NCBI GenBank assembly: GCA_021814475.1
Contig: JAKAIE010000035.1
Location: 1 to 33,222 of the forward strand
DNA: 33,222 nt
Reading direction: 5' to 3'
Source: Nitrospirota bacterium
GTDB taxonomy: Bacteria > Nitrospirota > Thermodesulfovibrionia > Thermodesulfovibrionales > UBA6898
This document shows, in pieces, positions 23,554 through 31,638 of this stretch (positions within the stretch are counted from its first letter, which is position 1; each line of letters starts with the position of its first letter). The notes beneath the pieces are model-generated. The model worked only from the letters and a program-made list of their open reading frames with translations. It did no database searches and was not told the DNA's origin. The position numbers and the translations under genes are program-made.

Positions 23554-24006
23554 CTATCCCCGGCGGTTTTTCATGTTTCTGCCCCTGCCCCAAAGCGGCT
23601 TATAGTCATTGTCGCGCAGGAGCATTTCTTTCCCCGAGGGGAGCATTCTGAACCTGGCAGCGATTACATAGATATTGCCGTCACCGCCGAAATATTTCGA
23701 TCCGGTTACTTCCAGTTCCTGGCCAACGGTAAAACGCACGTCCTCCTGCAGGAGATACCAGGGGGGGCTGGTGATCACCGCGTAGGTCTTGCCGGAGGCC
23801 TCGAGGCTCAGGATGAGGGGACCCCTCTCCCCCCTCGATATCCCGGCGATCCTGCCTTTGATCGTTATTTCGGTGTTCTCGTCGTATCCTTCCTTTACGT
23901 CCGAGCCGGCATGGGTGGCGGAGGGCAGGAACAGGGCAATGAGGATCAGGCAGAGGGGCATCAGACCTGTCGTGGCGATAGTGGATCTCATGACGCGTGA
24001 TTTCAT
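23554..24006 (-). CDS. Small secreted OB-fold-like protein, LRD-x4-P-x-W paralogue
   Basis: 150 residues from the ATG at 24006, where GAGGAG lies 9 bases upstream; the ATG at 24015 touches the Shine-Dalgarno and is unlikely. Signal peptide (LMPLCLILIALFLPSATHA). The mature domain has strands ITIKGRIAGISRGERGPLILSLE, YAVITSPPWYLL, VGQELEVTGSKYFGGDGNIYVIAARF, a small OB-fold plan, and ends LRDNDYKPLWGRGR, the motif shared with 22577-23002. It has its own sigma-54 promoter and no named family. Likely an envelope protein controlled by the adjacent two-component system. Confidence 0.65.
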   Translation of the reverse strand: MKSRVMRSTIATTGLMPLCLILIALFLPSATHAGSDVKEGYDENTEITIKGRIAGISRGERGPLILSLEASGKTYAVITSPPWYLLQEDVRFTVGQELEVTGSKYFGGDGNIYVIAARFRMLPSGKEMLLRDNDYKPLWGRGRNMKNRRG

Positions 24007-24034
24007 ATGGTGCATCTCCTCGTAAAATTTATGT

Positions 24035-24049
24035 ACAAAGTCCGTGCCA
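24035..24049 (-). promoter_or_regulatory. Sigma-54 promoter for the LRD-motif secreted gene
   Basis: On the minus strand TGGCAC-N5-TTGT, one base from consensus, ending 29 bp before the ATG at 24006. It lies between the response regulator stop and this gene, so any activator sites would be inside the regulator coding region. Confidence 0.75.
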
Positions 24050-24062
24050 CAGTATACGGATC

Positions 24063-25427
24063 CTATTCTAGGGTGCCAGTTTCTTCCTGTCTTCCGGATA
24101 TCCCGTAGTCCTTTATCTTGTATTGCAACGATCTCAGGGAGATCCCCAGTATCCCTGCAGCGCGCCTCCTGTTTCCGCCTGCCCTGATCAGGGCGTTTTC
24201 TATGGCGGTCCGCTCGATACTCTTCAGGTCGCTTTTGCCGCTCCCTTGCTTCCCCGGCGAGCCTGTGCGGTTATCAGAGAGAGGAAGGATGAGCCGGTTT
24301 CCCTTGCTGCTGATCATGGCCCGTTCGATCGCATTTTCCAGTTCCCGTATGTTTCCGGGCCAAGGATATGCTTTCATGGCACTGATGTCCTCTTCGGTGA
24401 TAAAGGCCTCTTCCCGCCCGAGTCTGTCGGTCATCACCTTTAAAAGGTGGTTCGTGATGCGGGCTATCTTGTCTATGCGCTCCCGCAGGGGCGGAATCCG
24501 CACGGGGAAAACGGAGAGCCGGTAATACAGGTCTTCCCTGAACCTCTTCTCTTCCACCAGGTCCTTCAGATTCCGGTTTGTAGCCGCGATGATCCGGGCG
24601 TTGGTCCGAATGGTGCCGAGTGCGCCGAGCCTCTCAAAAGACCTTTCCTGAAGGACCTTGAGAAGCTTTGCCTGCAGAATGAGGCTCATCTCCGAGACCT
24701 CATCCAGGAAGATGGTGCCATCCTGGGCAAGCTCGAACCTGCCTTTCTTTTGGGAGAGAGCCCCGGTGAACGCTCCTTTCTCATACCCGAACAGCTCAGA
24801 TTCCAGGAGGTTTTCAGGTATGGCGGCACAGTTGATGTCCACAAAGGGGCCTGTCCGTCCGCTCATCTGGTGGATTACCTTTGCGATCAGGCTCTTGCCG
24901 GTGCCGGTCTCGCCCGACAGTATTACGGTTGCCTCGGTCGGAGCGACATCGCCGATCGTTTCTAGCGTCTGCTCCATCCCCGCAAAGATAACGGCGACGG
25001 GCGGGAGTTCGTTGCCTGAGCCGGCCTGCTGACTTTTTTTATCTGGCGTTATCCGTCTCCCGCATACCTTTTCGACTGCGGCCCTCAGCTGCGCCGGGTC
25101 CCTCAGAGGTTTTGTGATATAGTCGGCCGCACCCTGTTTCATAGCCTCGACCGCTGTGTCGACCGTGGCGAACGCCGTGATCATGATGAATTCCGTCCCG
25201 GAATTGCGCTGGCGCACCTCGTTCATGAACCGGATGCCGTCCATTTCCGGCATCTTCAGGTCGGTGATCACCAGGTGGGGGTTGAACGACCCGATTGAGC
25301 CGAGCGCCTGCCCCGGATCGTCGAATCCCCTGACCTCATGGCCTGCGTCTTCTAGGATATTCGATACCAGGCGGAGAAACGATTTCTCATCGTCGACCAC
25401 AAGTATCCTGAACCGATCTTTATTCAT
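24063..25427 (-). CDS. NtrC-family sigma-54-dependent response regulator
   Basis: 454 residues. Receiver (about 1-120; VVDDEKS, phosphoacceptor in LVITDLKMPEMDG, K in ITKPL), AAA+ domain (about 150-375; Walker A GETGTGKS, canonical GAFTGA loop, TIFLDEVSEM, arginine finger region RFREDLYYRLSVF), and a Fis-type HTH at the end (NRRRAAGILGISLRSLQYKIKDYG). The layout is that of ZraR/HydG-type regulators. It overlaps the kinase gene upstream by 4 bases (ATGA), so they form one operon. Its likely targets are the sigma-54 promoters at 24035 and 23394, with GTGCA dyads as binding sites. Confidence 0.92.
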   Translation of the reverse strand: MNKDRFRILVVDDEKSFLRLVSNILEDAGHEVRGFDDPGQALGSIGSFNPHLVITDLKMPEMDGIRFMNEVRQRNSGTEFIMITAFATVDTAVEAMKQGAADYITKPLRDPAQLRAAVEKVCGRRITPDKKSQQAGSGNELPPVAVIFAGMEQTLETIGDVAPTEATVILSGETGTGKSLIAKVIHQMSGRTGPFVDINCAAIPENLLESELFGYEKGAFTGALSQKKGRFELAQDGTIFLDEVSEMSLILQAKLLKVLQERSFERLGALGTIRTNARIIAATNRNLKDLVEEKRFREDLYYRLSVFPVRIPPLRERIDKIARITNHLLKVMTDRLGREEAFITEEDISAMKAYPWPGNIRELENAIERAMISSKGNRLILPLSDNRTGSPGKQGSGKSDLKSIERTAIENALIRAGGNRRRAAGILGISLRSLQYKIKDYGISGRQEETGTLE

Positions 25428-26776
25428 TTTCCCTGCAGCCCCCTGTATTCCGCCGGGACTACGACGGATACGGTAGTGCCGAGCTTTACGTCGCTTTCGA
25501 GTTCCACTCTGCCGCCCAGAGATTCGGTCAGTTTCTTTACTATTGCGAGCCCCAGTCCTGTCCCCTTTGCCCGGGTCGTAAAAAAGGGCTGGAAGGCATT
25601 CTTTTTTGTCTCGGGGTCCATCCCGCGTCCCGTGTCCGTTATCCGTATGCGGACAGCGGCGCTGTCTGCCGGCTCCGCAACAATCGTGATACGGCCATTG
25701 ATGTTCTTTCCCCCCTGCAGGGCAGCCGTCGCGTTTTCGACGACGTTAAGGAGGATCTGCTTCAATTTGTCCCGGTCCGTGGTCATGCGGAGGCCTTCCG
25801 GAATCGAGACGGCACAGGAGAATTCACCGCCCCGGCCTCCAGGGGGTTCCGGGGAACTGACCACTTCGTGGACGAGCGGGCCGAGTTCGAAACGCGAGGT
25901 GATCACCCGTTCCGGCCTTGCATAGCTCAGGAGGTCATCGGTCAGCAGTTCCAGCCGATTTGATTCGGAGACTATGGTGTCGAGGGATTCCTTTACGCGG
26001 GCTCTGTTGCCCCTGGCCGCCTCACTCTGTTCACTGACGTATTGGGCGAAGCCCTTGATGCTGCCGAGAGGGTTTCTGATCTCGTGGGCCAGTATCGAGG
26101 CCATTTCACCAAGCACCGCCATCTTTTCCCTTTCGGATATGACCCTTGCCATGGCGTCCGAATGTTTCATCGTCTTCAGAAGGAAGTAGTACGTGAGCCA
26201 GAGCCCGCCGAGCAGAAGCGTTATCAGGCCAGCCTGGGTCCCCGCCTGCCTGATGATCTTTTCGGCCGGATAGGTGTGAAGGGCTAGTTTGAGGACCATC
26301 TGGCGGCTGGCGCCGGACCGGCCGCTTTCGCCGGGGATGTGGACAGGGAAGTACATGAGGAAGACCTTCTCGCCTGTGCCGAGCGTCTCGTACGCATGCA
26401 GCGGTGTCCCTTTCGAGGAGACCTCCCTGATCTGGGGGTCGGCGATGCGCCTGTTCCTGAGATGAGGATTGGAATGAAGGAGTGTGAGCCCCTGTCCGTC
26501 GCAGAGGGCAAGAAAGGCGATGCCTTCCCATTGGCCCCCTGTAATGATGTCTGTAAAAAGCGTTTCCCTGTCATGTTGCATGCGGGAGAGCGTGGCCTCA
26601 AGGCTCACCGCTATGCCGAGGCCCATCAGCTCAAGCGAATTCTCCGCCGCGTTCAGGGCATTGCGGTAATTCAACGTGATGCTGGAGAAGGTGACGACGG
26701 TCGCCGCTATCAGGACAAGGGCGAAATACCTGTATTTATTGTTCAGAGGCGGAGCCAGCACAGTCATTCCACGCAT
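25424..26776 (-). CDS. Sensor histidine kinase, ZraS-like
   Basis: 450 residues. Two membrane segments (about 15-35 and 180-205) enclose a periplasmic sensor of about 145 residues with no heme or Cys motif. After a linker comes HisKA (ILAHEIRNPLGSIKGFA) and HATPase (N box NVVENATAAL, G1 DTGRGMDPE, G2 KGTGLGLAIV). There is no PAS and no receiver, so it phosphorylates the separate regulator whose ATG overlaps its stop. By layout it resembles ZraS/HydH kinases of envelope or metal stress; the signal is unknown. Confidence 0.9.
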   Translation of the reverse strand: MRGMTVLAPPLNNKYRYFALVLIAATVVTFSSITLNYRNALNAAENSLELMGLGIAVSLEATLSRMQHDRETLFTDIITGGQWEGIAFLALCDGQGLTLLHSNPHLRNRRIADPQIREVSSKGTPLHAYETLGTGEKVFLMYFPVHIPGESGRSGASRQMVLKLALHTYPAEKIIRQAGTQAGLITLLLGGLWLTYYFLLKTMKHSDAMARVISEREKMAVLGEMASILAHEIRNPLGSIKGFAQYVSEQSEAARGNRARVKESLDTIVSESNRLELLTDDLLSYARPERVITSRFELGPLVHEVVSSPEPPGGRGGEFSCAVSIPEGLRMTTDRDKLKQILLNVVENATAALQGGKNINGRITIVAEPADSAAVRIRITDTGRGMDPETKKNAFQPFFTTRAKGTGLGLAIVKKLTESLGGRVELESDVKLGTTVSVVVPAEYRGLQGK

Positions 26777-26873
26777 CAGATATCCTCCACGAAGATCAGT
26801 TTCCAGGCGGTCTGCCTCACGAGCATGCAGGTCGGGGGAGCCCCCTCCCTCCTGATACGCCCCTACTTTCCTC

Positions 26874-26901
26874 TTGACAAATATATTCTAGACGGTAAAA
26901 T
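26874..26901 (+). promoter_or_regulatory. Sigma-70-type promoter for the octaheme cytochrome
   Basis: TTGACA (26874-26879), a 16-base spacer, TAAAAT (26896-26901), 60 bp before the GTG start. Confidence 0.6.
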
Positions 26902-26961
26902 TGTAATTATAAAGTAGCTTATTATTTAGAAACTCTGCAACAACTCACCAAGGAGGTCCCC

Positions 26962-28371
26962 GTGAAAACAGCATCCATGTTTCCCGCAGTCTGCGCCCTG
27001 ATGTTTTTGGCCCTTCCTGAACTGTCCGAGGCATTCGATCATGCCAAGGCAGTGAAGGGTCCATTCAAGAATGGAGAAGAGGTGACGAAGACCTGTCTGC
27101 AGTGCCACGACAAAGAGGCCGAAGACCTGATGAAGACGCCCCATTGGAAATGGAAGGGGGTCCCCCGTACGATCAAGGGTATGGAGAACAGCAAGGAGGA
27201 GTATGGCAAGGCGAACATGATAAACAACTTCTGTATTTCCATACAGGGGGGCGACAGGTGCGCGAACGAGGAGTTCTGTTCCAAGTGCCATCCGAGTTAC
27301 GGGTGGGTGGATAATACCTTCAATTTTGCGGATAAGACAAAGGTCGACTGCCTGATATGCCACGCCAGGGAGGGCAATTACCGGAAGGGGCTTGCAGGGG
27401 AGCCGGACCGCAAGCTTATCGAGATGGGCAAGATGTCCCTGACAAAGGCCGCACAGAGTGTAGGGCTTCCCAGGAGGGAGAGCTGCGGGGTTTGTCATTT
27501 CTTTGGCGGTGGAGGTGATGCGGTCAAGCACGGCGACCTTGACTCTACGCTGACCAAGCCGACGAGAGACCATGATGTCCATATGGGCGGTACGGTTGAT
27601 ATGTCCTGCCAGGGATGCCATGTCACTACTGATCATCGCATAGCCGGGGCATCGACCTTCCTGGCCACGAACGACGGGAGGGTAGGCTGCGAAGACTGCC
27701 ACAGGGATCCTCATAAGGATTCGGCGTCGAACAAGACCCTTGCGAAACATACAAAGACCGTTGCCTGCCAGACCTGCCATATCCCTGCGTTTGCCCGAGG
27801 CCAGGCGACCAAGATGAGCTGGGACTGGTCTGAACTCGGCAAGGATATCGAACCGGACGAACAGTACGGCAAAGAGAACTACGCAAAGCATAAAGGCCGG
27901 TTTGTCTGGGAGATGAATGTTATCCCGACCTACGCCTGGTACAGCGGCAAGATAGAGCGTTACATGAAGGGCGACAAGATCAAGGACCCCAACGGCATAG
28001 TCTATATCTCAAAACCGGTCGGGGATATCAGGGACCCCAACGCGAAGATATTCCCGTTCAAGGTCCATTCAGGAAAACAGCCGATGGATACGGTTAATAA
28101 GTACCTGCTGATCCCCCAGACCCACAAGGGCATATGGGAGCATTTCGATTGGGAAAGAGGGCTTGTCGACGGCGCCAAGGGATCCGGGCTTCCGTACAGC
28201 GGCAAGCATCAGTTTGTACGGACAGCGTTTTTCGGGAGCATCAATCACGAGGTAGCCCCGAAGGATCAGGCACTGAAATGCAAGGACTGCCACATGGAAG
28301 GCAAGCGTCTGGACTGGAAGGCGCTCGGTTACAAGGGCGATCCTATGAGGGTAGGGGGCAGATCCCTGTAA
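26962..28371 (+). CDS. Octaheme c-type cytochrome, tetrathionate reductase (OTR) family
   Basis: 469 residues with a signal peptide (ASMFPAVCALMFLALPELSEA) and eight CxxCH motifs in order: CLQCH, CSKCH, CLICH, CGVCH, CQGCH, CEDCH, CQTCH, CKDCH. The opening FDHAKAVKGPFKNGEEVTKTCLQCH and the later WYSGKIERYMKGDKI are the OTR pattern known from Shewanella, a periplasmic enzyme that reduces tetrathionate, nitrite and hydroxylamine in vitro. The physiological substrate of OTR is unsettled. GTG start with AAGGAGGT close upstream, its own promoter and a terminator after, so monocistronic. No membrane quinol oxidase is adjacent, so the electron donor is not visible. Confidence 0.9.
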   Translation: MKTASMFPAVCALMFLALPELSEAFDHAKAVKGPFKNGEEVTKTCLQCHDKEAEDLMKTPHWKWKGVPRTIKGMENSKEEYGKANMINNFCISIQGGDRCANEEFCSKCHPSYGWVDNTFNFADKTKVDCLICHAREGNYRKGLAGEPDRKLIEMGKMSLTKAAQSVGLPRRESCGVCHFFGGGGDAVKHGDLDSTLTKPTRDHDVHMGGTVDMSCQGCHVTTDHRIAGASTFLATNDGRVGCEDCHRDPHKDSASNKTLAKHTKTVACQTCHIPAFARGQATKMSWDWSELGKDIEPDEQYGKENYAKHKGRFVWEMNVIPTYAWYSGKIERYMKGDKIKDPNGIVYISKPVGDIRDPNAKIFPFKVHSGKQPMDTVNKYLLIPQTHKGIWEHFDWERGLVDGAKGSGLPYSGKHQFVRTAFFGSINHEVAPKDQALKCKDCHMEGKRLDWKALGYKGDPMRVGGRSL

Positions 28372-28382
28372 GAAGAATCGGT

Positions 28383-28414
28383 ACAGGGCCGGCATAGCGG
28401 TCAGCCGGCCCTGT
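28383..28414. terminator. Bidirectional hairpin between cytochrome and rhodanese genes
   Basis: ACAGGGCCGGC and GCCGGCCCTGT, perfect 11-base arms with a 10-base loop, between convergent genes. The T run is short (TTCC on plus), so termination is likely but not strong. Confidence 0.7.
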
Positions 28415-28417
28415 TCC

Positions 28418-29254
28418 TCAGAGTGTGCCCTCGAACACCCGGGCGATCCGGTCTATATTAGCGTGTTCCTCTTCCGCGAGGACCTCAAATATCCTTCGGG
28501 CCTCCTCGGAATTGACCATCCTGCCGAGCTTGAGATAAAGGTCGTAGGCATTGGCGCTCAGAGACATCAGCATCTCAAGGATATCTGTGGCGCTCCTGTC
28601 CTTTGCCCAGCGCAGGGCATCAGCAACCTTTACGCAGCCGACCATGACCGGGTCTTCGGGAAGTTCGATAACTCCTGCTGGAAAATTCTTCTCAGGAGAT
28701 TGCCCGGTGATACTGCGATAGAGCTGCCGCAGTCTCTCTTTATGGTCCTTTTTGTCGCCGGCGAGCGATGCCACGGCAGCTGCACCCTGTGACGAAAGTG
28801 CTCCGGTGGAGATCTGCCCTAAGAACGACCCGGTCCCTTCTTCCACGTAACAGGCTACGGCAAGAAGCTGGCCGGGACCGAGATTCTCGGGGAAGCAGAA
28901 CATCCCCGCCTCGGGAGGACCGCTTGCGACGATCCCGTTGTAGCGGATTATTCCGCCGCTCATATTCAGGACATTTTTCAATCCACTGGCCAGGAGGAGC
29001 GTGGCAGCTGCATTGCTCCTGCTTCCCGTCCGGCAGTATACGATGATGGTCCTGTCCGGGGATATCCCGCTGATATTCTGCCGCAGCTGACCAAGAGGAA
29101 TGAGCCTGGCCCCCGGGAGGTGACCATGCTGATACTCCGACGGCTGGCGCACGTCGACCAGACAGTATTCCGAGGGGGCCTTGTCACGTATATACGCACG
29201 CACTTCGTCTGTCGAGATGCACGGCGCCTTCCGGAAGAGATCAAAGATGCCCAT
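28418..29254 (-). CDS. Rhodanese domain fused to ferritin-like domain
   Basis: 278 residues, no signal peptide. Residues about 10-110 are a rhodanese with CLVDVRQPSEYQHGHLPGA and the catalytic loop VYCRTGSRS, whose Cys would carry persulfide sulfur. Residues about 130-275 are helical and end with ANAYDLYLKLGRM and FEVLAEEEHANIDRI, the E-x2-H helix of rubrerythrin-like ferritin domains that bind two irons. Similar fusions occur in metal-reducing anaerobes; a role in sulfur transfer with peroxide or iron handling is plausible but unproven. It follows the NifX-like gene by 15 bp, so they are likely an operon. Confidence 0.8.
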   Translation of the reverse strand: MGIFDLFRKAPCISTDEVRAYIRDKAPSEYCLVDVRQPSEYQHGHLPGARLIPLGQLRQNISGISPDRTIIVYCRTGSRSNAAATLLLASGLKNVLNMSGGIIRYNGIVASGPPEAGMFCFPENLGPGQLLAVACYVEEGTGSFLGQISTGALSSQGAAAVASLAGDKKDHKERLRQLYRSITGQSPEKNFPAGVIELPEDPVMVGCVKVADALRWAKDRSATDILEMLMSLSANAYDLYLKLGRMVNSEEARRIFEVLAEEEHANIDRIARVFEGTL

Positions 29255-29269
29255 TGTCCGGCCGTCCCG

Positions 29270-29650
29270 TTAATGTGCGCAGGAAGACCCGTGTCCATGG
29301 CCGCTGCAACAGAGCAGTGGGGAATATTCCTGGAGTTCTCCGGCGAGGAATTTGGAAAGGTTCTCCTCGACGCTTCCCCCCGCAGCCCGGTAAACCTTGA
29401 TGCCTGACTGGTTCAGTTTATTCAGTGCGCCCCCCCCAATTCCTCCGACAACGACCGCGTCGACCCTGTTGCTGTCGAGTGCCTTGATCGGGTTGCAGGC
29501 GCCGTGCGCATGATGCTGGTCACCGTTGACGATCGTAGAGACGGCCTGCGTCTCCGTGTCCGCCACGACAAAACACGGGGCCGAGCCGAAGTGGTTATAG
29601 ACCGTGCTGCCTCTGCCTTCATCCTTCTGTACCGGGAAACATACCTTCAT
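29270..29650 (-). CDS. NifX/NifB-type dinitrogenase iron-molybdenum cofactor-like protein
   Basis: 126 residues. The KVCFPVQKDEGRGSTVYNHFGSAPCFVVAD start, VNGDQHHAHGACNPIKAL and VDAVVVGGIGGGALNKL are the family signature of the FeMo-cofactor biosynthesis fold. The C-terminus is Cys/His-rich (LLCCSGHGHGSSCAH), a metal-binding tail common in anaerobe members that are not linked to nitrogenase. No nif genes are nearby, so it more likely handles Fe-S or other metal clusters. It lies between the DUF134 regulator (25 bp upstream) and the rhodanese fusion, a usual grouping. Confidence 0.88.
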   Translation of the reverse strand: MKVCFPVQKDEGRGSTVYNHFGSAPCFVVADTETQAVSTIVNGDQHHAHGACNPIKALDSNRVDAVVVGGIGGGALNKLNQSGIKVYRAAGGSVEENLSKFLAGELQEYSPLLCCSGHGHGSSCAH

Positions 29651-29675
29651 TGTCTTCTCCTTTTAGTGGTGTGTG

Positions 29676-29966
29676 TTATTTGCAGATCGTTTTTTCCATT
29701 ACAAGGGCCTTGCATTCCGACAGGGCCGTTGCCACCTTTTTCCTTGCACTGGCGAGGATCCTCTGGACAGTCCCCCGCGATATTCCCATCTTACGGCCCG
29801 CCTCCTCCTGAGTGAGGCCGTCCCTGTCGCATAACTTCAGTACCTCCAGTTCATCGAGGTAGAGACTGATCTTTCCGATCTGGTCGAGGGGTATGCCGGT
29901 CGGCTTGTATGCACTCCCCTTTGCCGGACAACCGCAGGTGCGCGGTTTTTTTAACCTTGGGGACAT
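29676..29966 (-). CDS. DUF134 (UPF0251) family DNA-binding protein
   Basis: 96 residues: RPRTCGCPAKGSAYKPTGIPLDQI then the helix-turn-helix LTQEEAGRKMGISRGTVQRILASARKKVA. The N-terminal Cys pair and the sigma-70 region-4-like HTH are the DUF134 signature. These small regulators sit next to NifX-like genes in many anaerobes. A perfect 14-bp dyad overlaps the start of its own transcript, so autoregulation is likely. GGGAAG lies 5 bases before the ATG. First gene of the three-gene minus operon down to 28418. Confidence 0.9.
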   Translation of the reverse strand: MSPRLKKPRTCGCPAKGSAYKPTGIPLDQIGKISLYLDELEVLKLCDRDGLTQEEAGRKMGISRGTVQRILASARKKVATALSECKALVMEKTICK

Positions 29967-29994
29967 CAGTCTTCCCTTGTATGGACGGCTATAG

Positions 29995-30013
29995 TGTGCA
30001 TATGCACATTATA
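29995..30013 (-). promoter_or_regulatory. TATAAT and overlapping 14-bp palindrome
   Basis: Minus-strand -10 TATAAT (30008-30013) with a TTGCAG -35 about 18 bases upstream, next to the perfect palindrome TGTGCATATGCACA (29995-30008). Position at the transcription start suggests repressor control of the DUF134 operon. Confidence 0.6.
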
Positions 30014-30085
30014 GCCCATGCCGGCACTAATCTGCAATTCGGTATCCCTAGGCATGCGCTATGGAATATGGAATGCACTTTCCTC

Positions 30086-30128
30086 TTGACAACATATGCA
30101 AACATGCTTATATTGATATGCAAGCATG
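30086..30128 (+). promoter_or_regulatory. ArsR gene promoter with direct-repeat operator
   Basis: TTGACA (30086-30091), a 17-base spacer, TATATT (30109-30114). The spacer holds ATATGCAAACATG (30094-30106), repeated as ATATGCAAGCATG at 30116-30128, 22 bp apart, so one copy lies between -35 and -10 and one at the start of transcription. CATGCTT/AAGCATG also forms an inverted pair. Strong candidate for ArsR autoregulation. Confidence 0.7.
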
Positions 30129-30145
30129 AATGATAAGGAGGAAGG

Positions 30146-30532
30146 ATGTTGACCACGGAAAGGATCGAGCTTCTCAAGGTGATCGCCCATCCTGCCAGGA
30201 TCAGGATACTCGAGGAACTGACGAAGGGTGTGAAATGCGTCAGTGATTTCGAGGACTTTCTCGATATAAGCCAGCCGAACGTCTCCCAGCATCTCTCCCT
30301 CTTGAGAAGACACGGCGCGGTCGATTATTACGTCGACGGGAGGCTCAAATGTTATTTCCTCAGAGACCCGGTTATTCCGGACCTTATCGCAATTATAAAG
30401 AAAGAATACAGCGGGGATCTCCCGGCGCCCCCCTGTTGTCCGGTAACAAAGAGAGGGACGTATCCTGGAAACAGACCGGCCAGGAAGACAAAATTATCCC
30501 GGCCACGCGAAAATCCGGCAGGATTTCCATGA
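30146..30532 (+). CDS. ArsR-family transcriptional regulator
   Basis: 128 residues. Winged HTH: ERIELLKVIAHPARIRILEEL, VSDFEDFLDISQPNVSQHLSLLRRHGAVDYYVDGRLKCYFLRDP. The ELTKGVKCV region replaces the ELCVCDL metal site of ArsR proper, so it need not sense arsenic. The last 40 residues form a basic tail with a CC pair (PPCCPVTKRG). Its promoter carries a tandem operator. SelD follows 52 bp downstream and the permease after that, so the regulator may control selenium or sulfur-oxyanion genes; this is inference. AGGAGGAAGG precedes the ATG. Confidence 0.85.
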   Translation: MLTTERIELLKVIAHPARIRILEELTKGVKCVSDFEDFLDISQPNVSQHLSLLRRHGAVDYYVDGRLKCYFLRDPVIPDLIAIIKKEYSGDLPAPPCCPVTKRGTYPGNRPARKTKLSRPRENPAGFP

Positions 30533-30584
30533 AGACTGGATCCTTGCATGATATACAGATCAATACCGAAAGGAGGCAACAAAG

Positions 30585-31631
30585 ATGACAATTAGGCTCA
30601 CAGAACTCTCAAGCTGCGCGGGTTGAGCGGCAAAATTCAGTCCTCTGGACCTGTCCCACGTGCTGGGGCAGCTGCCTGCTGTAACAGACAAAAACGTACT
30701 GGTTGGATCTTCGAACGCGGACGACGCCGGGGTATACCGGATCACAGATGATATCGCGGTCGTACTCACCACGGATTTCTTCACGCCGATCGTGGATGAC
30801 CCGTACTGGTTCGGCGCGATTTCCGCGGCCAACTCCCTTTCCGATGTCTGGGCGATGGGGGGACGGCCGACGGTCGCACTGAACATCGCGATGTTCCCGA
30901 GCAGCCCCGAGTTTTTTCCCTCTCTGCAGAGGGTGATGCAGGGAGGCATCGACAAGATGACCGAGGCCGGGGTTGCGATCATCGGAGGCCATACGATCAA
31001 GGACAAGGAGCCGAAATTCGGCTATACCGTCATGGGTCTGATTCATCCGGACAGGATCCTCGACAATTCAAAGGCGAAGCCGGGAGATGCGCTGATACTC
31101 ACAAAAAAGATAGGGACCGGCATCGTCTCGACCGGGGTGAAGGCCGGCATGTGCAGCAATGCGGTGATCGAAGAGTTTACCCTTTCGATGGCGACCCTGA
31201 ACAGAAGGGCCGGTGAGATTATGATGGAGACCGGTGTCAGCACCGCGACGGATATTACCGGGTTCGGGCTGCTCGGACACCTCAACGAGGTGCTCTCCGC
31301 AAGCCGTTGCCGGGCGCGCATTCATGCCGGGCGCGTCCCCTTCTTTGACGATGCCGTGAGGCTCGTGAAGAACAGCATTGCCCCGGGGGGGACGTTCGGG
31401 AATCTGAAGATGTACGCACCAAACACGACATATTCAGGCGATGTCCCAGAGTATGAGAAGATCCTTCTGAACGATGCGCAGACATCCGGCGGCCTTCTAA
31501 TCTTCGTGCCGGGCGAAAAGAGGGAGACACTGGTCTCGGCCCTTCAGAAAGAAGGTATCCTCGCTGCCCACATCGGTGATGTCCTGGACGCCGGGGTGAG
31601 GGACGACAAGAGAATAATCGTAGAGCGCTGA
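30585..31631 (+). CDS. selD: Selenide, water dikinase with in-frame UGA (selenoprotein SelD)
   Basis: 349 codons with one in-frame TGA at 30624, giving 348 residues when read as Sec14. The start at 30585 has AGGAGG 8 bases upstream; a tool that stops at TGA would begin at 30660 and lose the active site. The sequence CAG-U-AAKFSP lines up with the SelD catalytic motif, where Cys or Sec is followed by the essential Lys (here K17). Further motifs: DDAGVYRITDDIAVVLTTDFFTPIVDD for Mg-ATP and GGHTIKDKEPKFGYTV. SelD makes selenophosphate from selenide and ATP, needed for Sec-tRNA and selenouridine. Neighbours: ArsR upstream, TauE/SafE permease 8 bp downstream. SelA, SelB and selC are not in the window. 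Confidence 0.93.
30638..30653 (+). promoter_or_regulatory. Possible SECIS stem in selD
   Basis: CAGTCC-TCT-GGACCTG folds into a six-pair stem with one bulged C, 12 bases after the TGA and with the loop at about +18. The position suits a bacterial SECIS, but the loop lacks the GGUCU of the hairpin at 18272. Confidence 0.4.
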
Positions 31632-31638
31632 AACCTCC

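Noticed and set aside
23348..23593. N-terminal extension of the Gly/Gln-rich secreted protein
   Set aside because: The extension covers the sigma-54 promoter and activator dyads and would bury the signal peptide; the ATG at 23347 has a strong Shine-Dalgarno.
29270..29650. A nitrogen-fixation locus, suggested by the NifX-like protein
   Set aside because: No nitrogenase or cofactor genes nearby; the DUF134 and rhodanese neighbours are typical of non-nif members.
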